DNA of 64,000 nucleotides, from NCBI GenBank assembly GCA_030645495.1, contig JAUSLV010000011.1, positions 124,001 to 188,000 on the forward strand, written 5' to 3'. Below the pieces are notes generated by a model that saw nothing but the letters and a program-made list of their open reading frames with translations, ran no database searches and was not told the DNA's origin. Shown here one piece after another: positions 55,311 to 62,000 of the stretch (position 1 is its first letter; the number at the start of each line of letters is the position of its first letter). This stretch comes from Actinomycetota bacterium. GTDB lineage: Bacteria > Actinomycetota > Acidimicrobiia > Acidimicrobiales > Ilumatobacteraceae. The translations under genes and the position numbers were made by a program.

Positions 55311-55568
55311 AATGTGGGTGTGCGCGAACTCAAGCAACATCTCTCCGAATTCCTCGATCGCGCTGCCGCTGGCGAGGTGATCCAAGTCACCGATCGTGGC
55401 GTGCCCAAGGTGCAGATCGTGCCGGTGCCAGGCGCCGGCCAGATGGAGCGTGGTGTCGACGAAGGGTGGTTGCGTCCGCCGGCTCGCAGTGGGCCACTCG
55501 CACCGGTGCATCGTGCCGCGAGTCGGCAGCGAATCGTCGACGTGCTCGACGACGACCGCCGCCGATGA
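55308..55568 (+). CDS. Phd/YefM family antitoxin
   Basis: An 86-residue antitoxin. The N-terminal DNA-binding fold is recognised from VGVRELKQHLSEFLDRAAAG and EVIQVTDRGVPKVQIVPV. The C-terminal arm that wraps the toxin is basic and ends DDDRRR. The ATG lies inside the upstream inverted repeat. Its stop overlaps the PIN toxin start by 4 bases. Confidence 0.85.
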   Translation: MNVGVRELKQHLSEFLDRAAAGEVIQVTDRGVPKVQIVPVPGAGQMERGVDEGWLRPPARSGPLAPVHRAASRQRIVDVLDDDRRR

Positions 55569-55969
55569 CGACCTACGTCGACTCGAGCGCACTGCTGAAG
55601 CGCTACGTGAACGAAGCAGATTCCGACATCGCCGAACGGTTGTTGGGCGCTGATGTGGTGTTGGTGACGTCGTGGATCACGCTGGTGGAGGTGCGCCGGA
55701 ACCTCGCTCGCTTGGTCGAACCCGCCGAATTGCCGGCCTTGCGACAACAGCTGTTGCACGATCTCGATGGGTTTGCGCTGGTCAGCGTCGACGAGGTGGT
55801 GTGCGCGGCCGCAGCCGAGATCGGTGAGCACCTCGGCGTGCGCACGCTCGACGCGGTGCACCTCGCCTGCGCGCAGCGGCTGATGGTGCCAGGGCTCACG
55901 TTCATCACGTTCGACCTGCGTCAGGCCCAAGCCGCCCGCTCGTTGGGTTTCACCGTGCTCGGGGCCTGA
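55565..55969 (+). CDS. PIN-domain toxin (VapC-like)
   Basis: A 134-residue PIN-domain ribonuclease toxin. Acidic active-site residues are Asp6 (YVDSSALLK), Glu42 (LVEVRRN), Asp96 (TLDAVHL) and Asp117 (FITFDLRQA), the complete set. VapC toxins cleave tRNA or rRNA and are neutralised by the co-translated antitoxin. The antitoxin is Phd-type rather than VapB, a common exchange. The pair sits between the molybdenum operon and a convergent acyl-CoA dehydrogenase. Confidence 0.88.
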   Translation: MTTYVDSSALLKRYVNEADSDIAERLLGADVVLVTSWITLVEVRRNLARLVEPAELPALRQQLLHDLDGFALVSVDEVVCAAAAEIGEHLGVRTLDAVHLACAQRLMVPGLTFITFDLRQAQAARSLGFTVLGA

Positions 55970-55977
55970 TCGCCCCG

Positions 55978-57156
55978 TCAGTAGCTGCGCGGTAGGCCCA
56001 ACACGTGCTCGGCCACGTACGACAGGATCAACTCCTGGCTGATCGGCGCCAGGCGCAGCATGCGGGCTTCGCGGAAGTAGCGCTCCACGTGGTACTCGGT
56101 GGCGTAACCGAAACCGCCCAGGGTCTGCACGGCGCGGTCGGCGGCGAAGAAGCCGGCCTCGGCGGCGAGGTACTTGGCCAGGTTGGCCTCCTCGCCGCAG
56201 GGCAGGCCGGCATCCACCATCCGGGCGGCCTCCTGCACCATCAGTTCGGCGGCGCGCAGGTGTGCGTGTGCCTCGGCGAGCGGGAAGGCGATGCCCTGGT
56301 TCTTGCCGATCGGGCGGTCGAACACCACTCGCTCGTTCGCGTAGGCCACGGCCGTGCGTAACGCAGCGCGGCCAACGCCCACTGCCTCGGCGCCCACGAG
56401 CACCCGCTCGGCGTTCAGTCCGTCGATGAGATAGCGAAACCCCTTGCCTTCTTCGCCGACACGATCGCCCTCGGGCACGATCACGTCGTCGTAGGTGGTC
56501 TCGCACGAGGCCACCGCGTTGCGGCCCATCTTCGGGATCGGCACCACACCCACGCCGGGTGAGTGGCGATCGACGAGGAACAGGGTCATCCCGTCGGTGG
56601 GCTTGCGGCACTCGGCGAGCGGCGTGGTGCGCGTGAGCAGCAGGATGCGATCCGACTCGAGCGCCTTCGACGTCCACACCTTGCGGCCGTTGATCACGTA
56701 GTGGTCGCCGTCGCGGACGGCGCGCGTGGTAATGCGCGTCGTGTCGGTTCCCGCGTCGGGTTCGGTGATCCCGAACGCGATGTGCAGGCTGCCGTCGGCC
56801 ACCTGCGGCAGGTACCTCTGGCGCATCTCCTCAGTGCCGTGCAGCACCACCGGCTGCATCCCGAAGATGCTGATGTGCACCGACGATGCGCCGTTCATCG
56901 CCGCGCCCGAGGCGGCCACCTCCTCCAGGATCGCGGCGGCCTCGACAATCCCGCGCCCTCCCCCTCCGTACTGTTCGGGGATCGCGATGCCCAGCCACCC
57001 ACCCGCTGCCATGTCGCGGTAGAAGTCCCACGGGAAGCGATGTTCTTGCTCGCAGCGCGACCAGTAGTCGTCGTCGTAGTGCGCGCACAGGGCGATGATC
57101 GCCTCGCGGATGAGTTGCAGGTCGTCGGCGGTGTCGGTCGGTTCGGCCACGGGCAC
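55978..57156 (-). CDS. Acyl-CoA dehydrogenase
   Basis: A 392-residue FAD enzyme with WLGIAIPEQYGGGGRGIVEA, FGITEPDAGTDTTRITTRAV, the FAD-binding VINGRKVWTS and a C-terminal GFGYATEYHVERYFREARML. The usual catalytic glutamate position in TEG(A)DEI is replaced by the pattern RLAPISQELILSYVAEHVLG, typical of a large actinobacterial subgroup. GTG 57156 is used; a second GTG at 57150 is equally possible. It is the fourth acyl-CoA dehydrogenase in the window. Confidence 0.9.
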   Translation of the reverse strand: MPVAEPTDTADDLQLIREAIIALCAHYDDDYWSRCEQEHRFPWDFYRDMAAGGWLGIAIPEQYGGGGRGIVEAAAILEEVAASGAAMNGASSVHISIFGMQPVVLHGTEEMRQRYLPQVADGSLHIAFGITEPDAGTDTTRITTRAVRDGDHYVINGRKVWTSKALESDRILLLTRTTPLAECRKPTDGMTLFLVDRHSPGVGVVPIPKMGRNAVASCETTYDDVIVPEGDRVGEEGKGFRYLIDGLNAERVLVGAEAVGVGRAALRTAVAYANERVVFDRPIGKNQGIAFPLAEAHAHLRAAELMVQEAARMVDAGLPCGEEANLAKYLAAEAGFFAADRAVQTLGGFGYATEYHVERYFREARMLRLAPISQELILSYVAEHVLGLPRSY

Positions 57157-57209
57157 AACGCTAGTTCCGCGCCGCGATGTCCCCTACCGGCACTCCGGGA
57201 CCCGTCGAC

Positions 57210-58403
57210 TCACTTCGTGGTGATCTCCACGGGCGTGGCGTACTGATCGGCCACGTCGGTGCCCAGCCCCACTGGGGTGGCGTCGATGCCGAACAGCTGC
57301 CGCAGCCAGGCGGTGACCGCGTGACGGATGATCGGGAACGTGGTCTCGACGGCGACTGCAGGCGGCTTGCACCCGTTTTCGCCGAGCGTGCGCAGGAAGG
57401 GCACCGTGTCGAGCAGCGGCGCCACGCCCGAGGCGTCGGCGATGCCGATGATCCCGCTGCCGTTGCCGAACGTGCAGAAGTCGTCGAAGGCGTTGTGCCC
57501 TGCGCCCTCGATCACCCACAGTGCCGAGGGTGACTCGGCGGCCTCGTACGACGGGCGGGTGTACTTCTCGGCCGACACGACCCCGTCCACCGACCCGGCG
57601 ATGAACAGCGACGGCACCGCCGTCGATCGGTCGACGGCGCGGAGTCCGATGGTGTACGAGGCGAGCGAGACGTAGCCGTCGATCCGTGTGTCGTTGGAGA
57701 CTGCCTGCACCACCGAGAGGCCACCGGCCGAGTGTCCGATGGCGGCCACGCGCTCGCCGTCGACGTGGCCGTGGAACGGGCTGGTGCTGTCGTCGCCGTC
57801 GACGATGATCAGGTCGAGGCTCTGTGTGAGGTCTTCGACGGCCGGATCCTCGTCGATCGCAAAGCGGCTGCGGAGCACGGCCTCGAGGTCGCGCGATGGG
57901 TGCTCGGGAGCGACGACGATCATGCCCCAGCTGGCCAGGTGTGCCGTGAGGAACGTGCTCTGCATCCGCATGCCGGCGAACCCGTGGCTGAACAGCACGA
58001 CGGGGAACGTGCCGTCGGCGATATCGGCGTCGCGCCCGGCGGCGTAGGTGGCGCCCGCCGGCACGTCGGCGGTGAGTAACGCTCTCACCTCATCGGGTAC
58101 GTAGTCGCGCATGTCGTAGGAATCGGTGCCGGTGGTGCCCGGTACGGCCGGGTACCACACCTCGATCCTGTTGCCCCCAGGGGTCTCCAGCATGTAGCTG
58201 ACGCCCACAGGAAACGGGCCGGCGTCGGCGTACGCCATGGCTGCGTCGGCCGCCGAGGCGGTGGTCGTGGTGGCCGCGGCGGTGGTACTGGGGGCAGCGG
58301 TGGTGTCGCTGCCGGTGGTGGCCGGTGACGACAAATCGTCGCTGCATGCGGCGGCGAGTGTGGTGACAACGAGCAGGCCGAGGAGCAGGTGGGGACGTGG
58401 CAC
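57210..58403 (-). CDS. Secreted alpha/beta hydrolase lipoprotein (PAF acetylhydrolase-like)
   Basis: A 397-residue predicted lipoprotein (lipobox LAAAC, Cys20) with a Thr/Ala-rich linker to residue 55. The catalytic domain begins near VGVSYMLETPGGNRIEVWYP, with FPVVLFSHGFAGMR as oxyanion segment, nucleophile GHSAGG (Ser225), and a histidine in EGAGHNAFDDFC. This matches platelet-activating-factor acetylhydrolase/dienelactone-type lipases, often acting on esters outside the cell. The substrate is unknown. Confidence 0.82.
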   Translation of the reverse strand: MPRPHLLLGLLVVTTLAAACSDDLSSPATTGSDTTAAPSTTAAATTTTASAADAAMAYADAGPFPVGVSYMLETPGGNRIEVWYPAVPGTTGTDSYDMRDYVPDEVRALLTADVPAGATYAAGRDADIADGTFPVVLFSHGFAGMRMQSTFLTAHLASWGMIVVAPEHPSRDLEAVLRSRFAIDEDPAVEDLTQSLDLIIVDGDDSTSPFHGHVDGERVAAIGHSAGGLSVVQAVSNDTRIDGYVSLASYTIGLRAVDRSTAVPSLFIAGSVDGVVSAEKYTRPSYEAAESPSALWVIEGAGHNAFDDFCTFGNGSGIIGIADASGVAPLLDTVPFLRTLGENGCKPPAVAVETTFPIIRHAVTAWLRQLFGIDATPVGLGTDVADQYATPVEITTK

Positions 58404-58524
58404 GGCGCGAGCCTGGCACCCGTCGAGTGCCGTGTCGACGCGGAACGGACCGGCGGGTTGGAGCGTTCAGCCGCTATCGTGCAGGCCGCTGCCGTCGGGG
58501 TGACCCGGTGGCGGGCATCAGCGT

Positions 58525-58599
58525 GGCGACGTGGCCGAGTGGCTGAGGCAAGGGCCTGCAAAGCCCTCCACATGGGTTCGATTCCCATCGTCGCCTCCA
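58525..58599 (+). tRNA. tRNA-Cys (anticodon GCA)
   Basis: A complete cloverleaf: acceptor GGCGACG with CGTCGCC, anticodon stem AGGGC/GCCCT enclosing loop CTGCAAA, and T arm ATGGG-TTCGATT-CCCAT. The discriminator is T and CCA is encoded (58597-58599). Anticodon GCA reads the cysteine codons UGC and UGU. A terminator hairpin follows. Confidence 0.96.
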
Positions 58600-58610
58600 G
58601 GAAAACGCAA

Positions 58611-58636
58611 CGAGGGGCTCCGCACGGAGCCCCTCG
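58611..58636 (+). terminator. Hairpin terminator after tRNA-Cys
   Basis: CGAGGGGCTC (58611-58620) pairs perfectly with GAGCCCCTCG (58627-58636), 11 bases after the tRNA end. The short repeat GCTCGCTCG follows instead of a T tract. It may also terminate the convergent epoxide hydrolase-like gene from the other side. Confidence 0.75.
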
Positions 58637-58663
58637 CTCGCGCTCGCTCGCTGTGTGCGGAGC

Positions 58664-59074
58664 TCAGTACTGCTGCGGCACGAGACCCGAGACGTCGGCG
58701 CCGGAGAGCATCTTGCCCGGTAGGCCGAGATCGAAGTAGTCGCGCCAGCGGGCGATCTTGCCGTTGCGCACCACGAACGTGCCCATCACTGGCACGCCCA
58801 CCGGCTTGCCACCGGGCACGTTGACGTAGTCGAGGCGCTCGGTGAGCACCACGTCGCCGTTGGCGGCGATGTTCTTCATCTCGTAGGCATACGAGTCGGG
58901 GAACATGCCGATCTGGCCGGCGAGGTTGGCGATGATCGCATCGACCCCGACAGAGGCGGGCATGCCCACGTTCTGGTAGATCGCGTCGTCGGCGAGGAAG
59001 CCGCGCAACGCCTCGGCGTCGCGGTGGGCCATCCGGTCGCAGAACTCCTGCACGAGCGCCTTTGCATCAGACAT
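58664..59074 (-). CDS. Limonene-1,2-epoxide hydrolase family (SnoaL-like) protein
   Basis: A 136-residue SnoaL/NTF2-fold protein. It carries the features of limonene-epoxide hydrolases: FLADDAIYQNVGMP near residue 27, the Arg-x-Asp pair in LTERLDYV (R80, D82), and the further aspartates in WRDYFDL near residue 112. Such enzymes open epoxides of terpenoids or steroids without a covalent intermediate. It is divergent from a TetR gene across a large palindrome, so epoxide- or ligand-dependent regulation is likely. Confidence 0.78.
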   Translation of the reverse strand: MSDAKALVQEFCDRMAHRDAEALRGFLADDAIYQNVGMPASVGVDAIIANLAGQIGMFPDSYAYEMKNIAANGDVVLTERLDYVNVPGGKPVGVPVMGTFVVRNGKIARWRDYFDLGLPGKMLSGADVSGLVPQQY

Positions 59075-59100
59075 CTGAGGTTCCCCTGTTCGAAGTGGCC

Positions 59101-59125
59101 GTCGACATACAGCCTGTATGTCGAC
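59101..59125. promoter_or_regulatory. Perfect 12+12 palindrome, TetR operator
   Basis: GTCGACATACAG (59101-59112) and CTGTATGTCGAC (59114-59125) are exact reverse complements around one C. The site lies in the 63-base gap between the divergent epoxide hydrolase-like start (59074) and the TetR start (59138), the classical place for a TetR operator controlling both genes. Confidence 0.88.
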
Positions 59126-59137
59126 AATACTGGCGGA

Positions 59138-59740
59138 ATGTCCACCGGTCAACCACGCTCGCGGCAGGTCGCCGAGCGCGCCGAGGCGACTCGCGCCACG
59201 TTGATCGCCGTGGCGCGGCAGATGTTCGTGGAGAAGGGGTACTTCAACACGGGCACCGAGGAGATCGTGCAGGAGGCGGCGGTCACCCGCGGTGCGCTGT
59301 ACCACCACTTCGCCGACAAGAAGGCGTTGTTCCACGCCGTGTTCGAGGCTGTCGAGCAGGATCTGCTGGCCAACGCAGGCGAGCGCGAGATCGCCGATTC
59401 ATTCGAGCGGCTGTGTGTAGGGCTGACGGCGTTCCTCGACGCGTCGCTGACGCCCGAGGTGCAGCGCGTCCTGCTGATCGACGGCCCGGCGGTGTTGGGC
59501 TGGCAGGAGTGGAGGGCGTTGGAGGCGAAGTATGGGTTGGGGGCCATCCAGGGTCTGCTCGAAGCGGCGGTCGCCGAGGGCACGCTGCGCCCGCAGCCCG
59601 TCGCCGCGTTGGCGCACATCCTGTTGGCCTCTGTGGACGAAGCGGCGTTGTTCATCGCCAATGCCGATGACCCGGCAGCGGCCCGCGACCTGGCGGTCGG
59701 GGCGATGAACTCGTTGCTCGGTGGTCTCGCAGCATCCTGA
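59138..59740 (+). CDS. TetR family transcriptional regulator
   Basis: A 200-residue TetR regulator. The helix-turn-helix spans residues 17-65, with TRATLIAVARQMFVEKGYFN, EEIVQEAAVTRGALYHHFAD and KKALFHAVFEA, and the ligand domain follows. ATG 59138 is 12 bases after the palindrome at 59101-59125. It probably represses itself and the divergent epoxide hydrolase-like gene. The next gene, a PhyH family enzyme, is 67 bases downstream and may be read through. Confidence 0.9.
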   Translation: MSTGQPRSRQVAERAEATRATLIAVARQMFVEKGYFNTGTEEIVQEAAVTRGALYHHFADKKALFHAVFEAVEQDLLANAGEREIADSFERLCVGLTAFLDASLTPEVQRVLLIDGPAVLGWQEWRALEAKYGLGAIQGLLEAAVAEGTLRPQPVAALAHILLASVDEAALFIANADDPAAARDLAVGAMNSLLGGLAAS

Positions 59741-59807
59741 CGGTGGCCACTTGGTGCGAATGGTGGCGCTCTCGTTGGTCAAGGGGTGCGCAGGCCATAC
59801 TGGCTGA

Positions 59808-60461
59808 ATGCCGGGACCACTGAGCGAGGACGAGATCGCCGCGTTCGGATCCGACGGGTTCGTGCGCCTCACGCACGCGTTCTCACGTTCGCTGGCAGAT
59901 GAGTGCTGTGACCTGTTGTGGGAGCAGTTGTCGGTGGAGCGCGATATCCCGGCATCGTGGCAGCAATCGGTGATTGCCGTGCCGCCGACGACCGAGGCAG
60001 CCTTCATCGAGTCGCTCACCACCCCACGGCTCACGGCGACGTTCGATCAGTTGCTCGGGATGGAGGCGTGGCAACGGCCAACGGCCGTCGGGCCGTTCGT
60101 GGTGCGCTTCCCCTCGCTGTCCGACCCTGGCGACACCGGATGGCATGCGGACGGGCGGTTCGAGCGCAACGCAGCCGAGCCGAACGACGGCCCGAGCGAC
60201 CGGGTGCTCTCGCTCCTGTGCCTGTACACCGACGTGGTCGTGGCCGACGCTCCGGTACGACTGGTACGCGGCTCACATCGCGCACAGGCCAAACCAGACG
60301 AGGTCGCTGCCGCGAACGCCTCCGACGTGCTGCACGCCGTGGGTCGTGCGGGCGATGTCTATCTGTGCCATCCATCGCTCGTGCACGCAGCGTCCTTCCC
60401 ACAACGCGGGAATCGACCACGCGTGATGTCGCAGCAGGGGATCATCGCCCAAGGCCGATGA
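59808..60461 (+). CDS. Phytanoyl-CoA dioxygenase (PhyH) family protein
   Basis: A 217-residue Fe(II)/2-oxoglutarate oxygenase-like protein. The iron triad is H113-x-D115 in GWHADGRFE and H193 in SLVHAASF; an arginine in GNRPRVMS fits 2-oxoglutarate binding. Family members hydroxylate acyl-CoAs or small natural products; the substrate is unknown. ATG 59808 is chosen because it precedes the conserved N-terminal helix. Confidence 0.82.
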   Translation: MPGPLSEDEIAAFGSDGFVRLTHAFSRSLADECCDLLWEQLSVERDIPASWQQSVIAVPPTTEAAFIESLTTPRLTATFDQLLGMEAWQRPTAVGPFVVRFPSLSDPGDTGWHADGRFERNAAEPNDGPSDRVLSLLCLYTDVVVADAPVRLVRGSHRAQAKPDEVAAANASDVLHAVGRAGDVYLCHPSLVHAASFPQRGNRPRVMSQQGIIAQGR

Positions 60462-60620
60462 CCCGAACGGGATGACCGAGCAGGCCGGCAGCGCCATTCA
60501 CCGGTGCGAGACCAGCCCGTCGTGCAACTCGCCGGTCTCGTCTCGTCTTCTCGGGTGTCCTGGGGCGGCACTACGGTCGTGGGTCCCGCAGTTTTCACCC
60601 ATCACGGAGGTCGATGCCAC

Positions 60621-61739
60621 TTGAGTGCCACTGCACGCACCACTGGTCTCCTGGATGGCCTCAGGGTCATCGACCTGTCGCTGTGGCAGCCCGGGCAGGT
60701 GGCAACGCAACTGCTGGCCGACCTCGGGGCCGACGTGTTGAAGGCCGAGCCTCCGGGCGGCGACCGTATGCGCCCGCAGATCGATCGCTTCGTGAACTGG
60801 AACGGTCACAAGCGCAGCGAGGTGTTCCACCTCAAGCAGCCTGATGATCGTGCCCGGCTACTGGCCCTGGTCGCTCAGGCGGAGGTGGTGGTGGAGGGCT
60901 TCCGCCCGGGTGTCGCCGACCGTCTGGGTATCGGGTTCGAGGCGCTGCGGGCGGCGAACCCGGCGATCGTGGTGTGTTCGATCACCGGCTTCGGTCAGGC
61001 TGGCCCGCTCGCCAACGTGGCCGGGCACGACTACAACTACCAGGCCTACGCAGGCGCGTTCACGTTCCACGGCGAGCATCCGCCGGCGCATGCAGGGATG
61101 CTCGCCGGCGACATGGGTTCGGGCCTTGCCGCGGCATTCGCGATCCTGGCCGCCGTGCTCTGTGCGCGGCGCACGGGGGAGGGGGAACACATCGACGTCG
61201 CGATCACCGACCTGCTGGCAGCCTGGGTGGTGCCCGCCGGCCCGATCGATGAAGATGGCGGCACCACGGCCCCGAGCGACCGCCTGCCAGGCATGGGCTG
61301 TTATCGCACCCGTGACGGCAAGTGGGTGGAGTTGGGCGTGTACAGCGAGGACAACCTGTGGGATCAGATGTGCCATGGGTTGGGCCTCGGCCGGTACGCC
61401 GGGCTGACGATGGTGCAGCGCGGTGAGCAGGCGACTGCATTGCGGGCGGCGCTGACGCAGACGATCCGCAGCCACGATCGCGACGATCTCGTCGCGTTGA
61501 TGTTGCCGCTGGGCGTGCCGGTGGCACCGGTGCTCAGTCGCGAGGAGATGCTCGCGCACCCCAATTCCTGGGAGCGTGGCGTGCTGTTGCGCGACGCGGA
61601 AGGTCGGCGCCGTGCGGGGCACCCGATCCGCTACGCGATGCACCCGGTGCTGCCGCCCGGCAACCCGCCGGCGCTCGACGCACATCACGGCGAGGGGTTC
61701 ACCGTGCTCGGCGAGGGTGGCGGACGGTCTCTCCTCTGA
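60621..61739 (+). CDS. Family III CoA transferase (CaiB/BaiF type)
   Basis: A 372-residue CoA transferase. It has LLDGLRVIDLSLWQPGQVAT, LGADVLKAEPPGGDRM, VVCSITGFGQAGPL and RTGEGEHIDVAITDLLAAWV, the standard order for the family. The TTG at 60621 is chosen: CGGAGG (60605-60610) is 10 bases upstream and similarity begins there, although a GTG at 60579 is possible. The stop overlaps the CsoR-like palindrome. The partner acid is unknown; bile-acid CoA transferase and alpha-methylacyl-CoA racemase are relatives. Confidence 0.85.
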   Translation: MSATARTTGLLDGLRVIDLSLWQPGQVATQLLADLGADVLKAEPPGGDRMRPQIDRFVNWNGHKRSEVFHLKQPDDRARLLALVAQAEVVVEGFRPGVADRLGIGFEALRAANPAIVVCSITGFGQAGPLANVAGHDYNYQAYAGAFTFHGEHPPAHAGMLAGDMGSGLAAAFAILAAVLCARRTGEGEHIDVAITDLLAAWVVPAGPIDEDGGTTAPSDRLPGMGCYRTRDGKWVELGVYSEDNLWDQMCHGLGLGRYAGLTMVQRGEQATALRAALTQTIRSHDRDDLVALMLPLGVPVAPVLSREEMLAHPNSWERGVLLRDAEGRRRAGHPIRYAMHPVLPPGNPPALDAHHGEGFTVLGEGGGRSLL

Positions 61740-61754
61740 TACCCTAGGGGGTAT
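61739..61754. promoter_or_regulatory. CsoR-like palindrome over the Cys-rich gene start
   Basis: ATACCC (61739-61744) and GGGTAT (61749-61754) are perfect inverted repeats around TAGG. The TACCC...GGGTA half-sites with a G/C run resemble operators of CsoR/RcnR copper- and metal-sensing repressors. It overlaps both the CoA transferase stop and the ATG of the Cys-rich gene. No csoR gene is in the window. Confidence 0.5.
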
Positions 61755-61986
61755 GTGTCGACGTGTGACGTGCAAGAAGTGCGGCAAGCCCAACTGGGCC
61801 GGTTGCGGAGCTCATGTGGAGACGGTGCTGGGCGGCGTGCCCAAGGCCGACCGCTGCCGGTGCCGTGAAGGTGGGCAGCCGGCACGACCAGCGGTGAAGA
61901 CAGCAGCGAAGACCTCGGCGGCCGCAGCCTCGGGCGCGTCGGACGCCTCGGCGATCGAGCGCTTCAAGGAATGGCTGCGCCGCTGA
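61753..61986 (+). CDS. Small Cys-rich protein, possible metal binder
   Basis: A 77-residue protein starting MCRRVTCKKCGKPNWAGCGA and having six Cys in the first 37 residues (Cys2, Cys7, Cys10, Cys18, Cys35, Cys37), then a flexible Ala/Lys/Ser-rich tail ending in an amphipathic helix IERFKEWLRR. Proteins with this MC-x(4)-C-x-x-C start are scattered in actinobacteria without assigned function; zinc or copper binding is likely. The start codon lies in the palindrome, so expression is probably metal-controlled. Confidence 0.65.
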   Translation: MCRRVTCKKCGKPNWAGCGAHVETVLGGVPKADRCRCREGGQPARPAVKTAAKTSAAAASGASDASAIERFKEWLRR

Positions 61987-62000
61987 TCCGCGCCCGCCGG

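Noticed and set aside
52921-55311. Forward-strand frame across the molybdenum hydroxylase large subunit
   Set aside because: It is antisense to a gene with clear cofactor-binding motifs and has the composition of a shadow frame.
60510-60560. GAGACC and GGTCTC inverted repeat in the gap before the third CoA transferase
   Set aside because: Arms are only 6-7 bp with a loop of more than 20 bases; this is expected by chance in GC-rich sequence.
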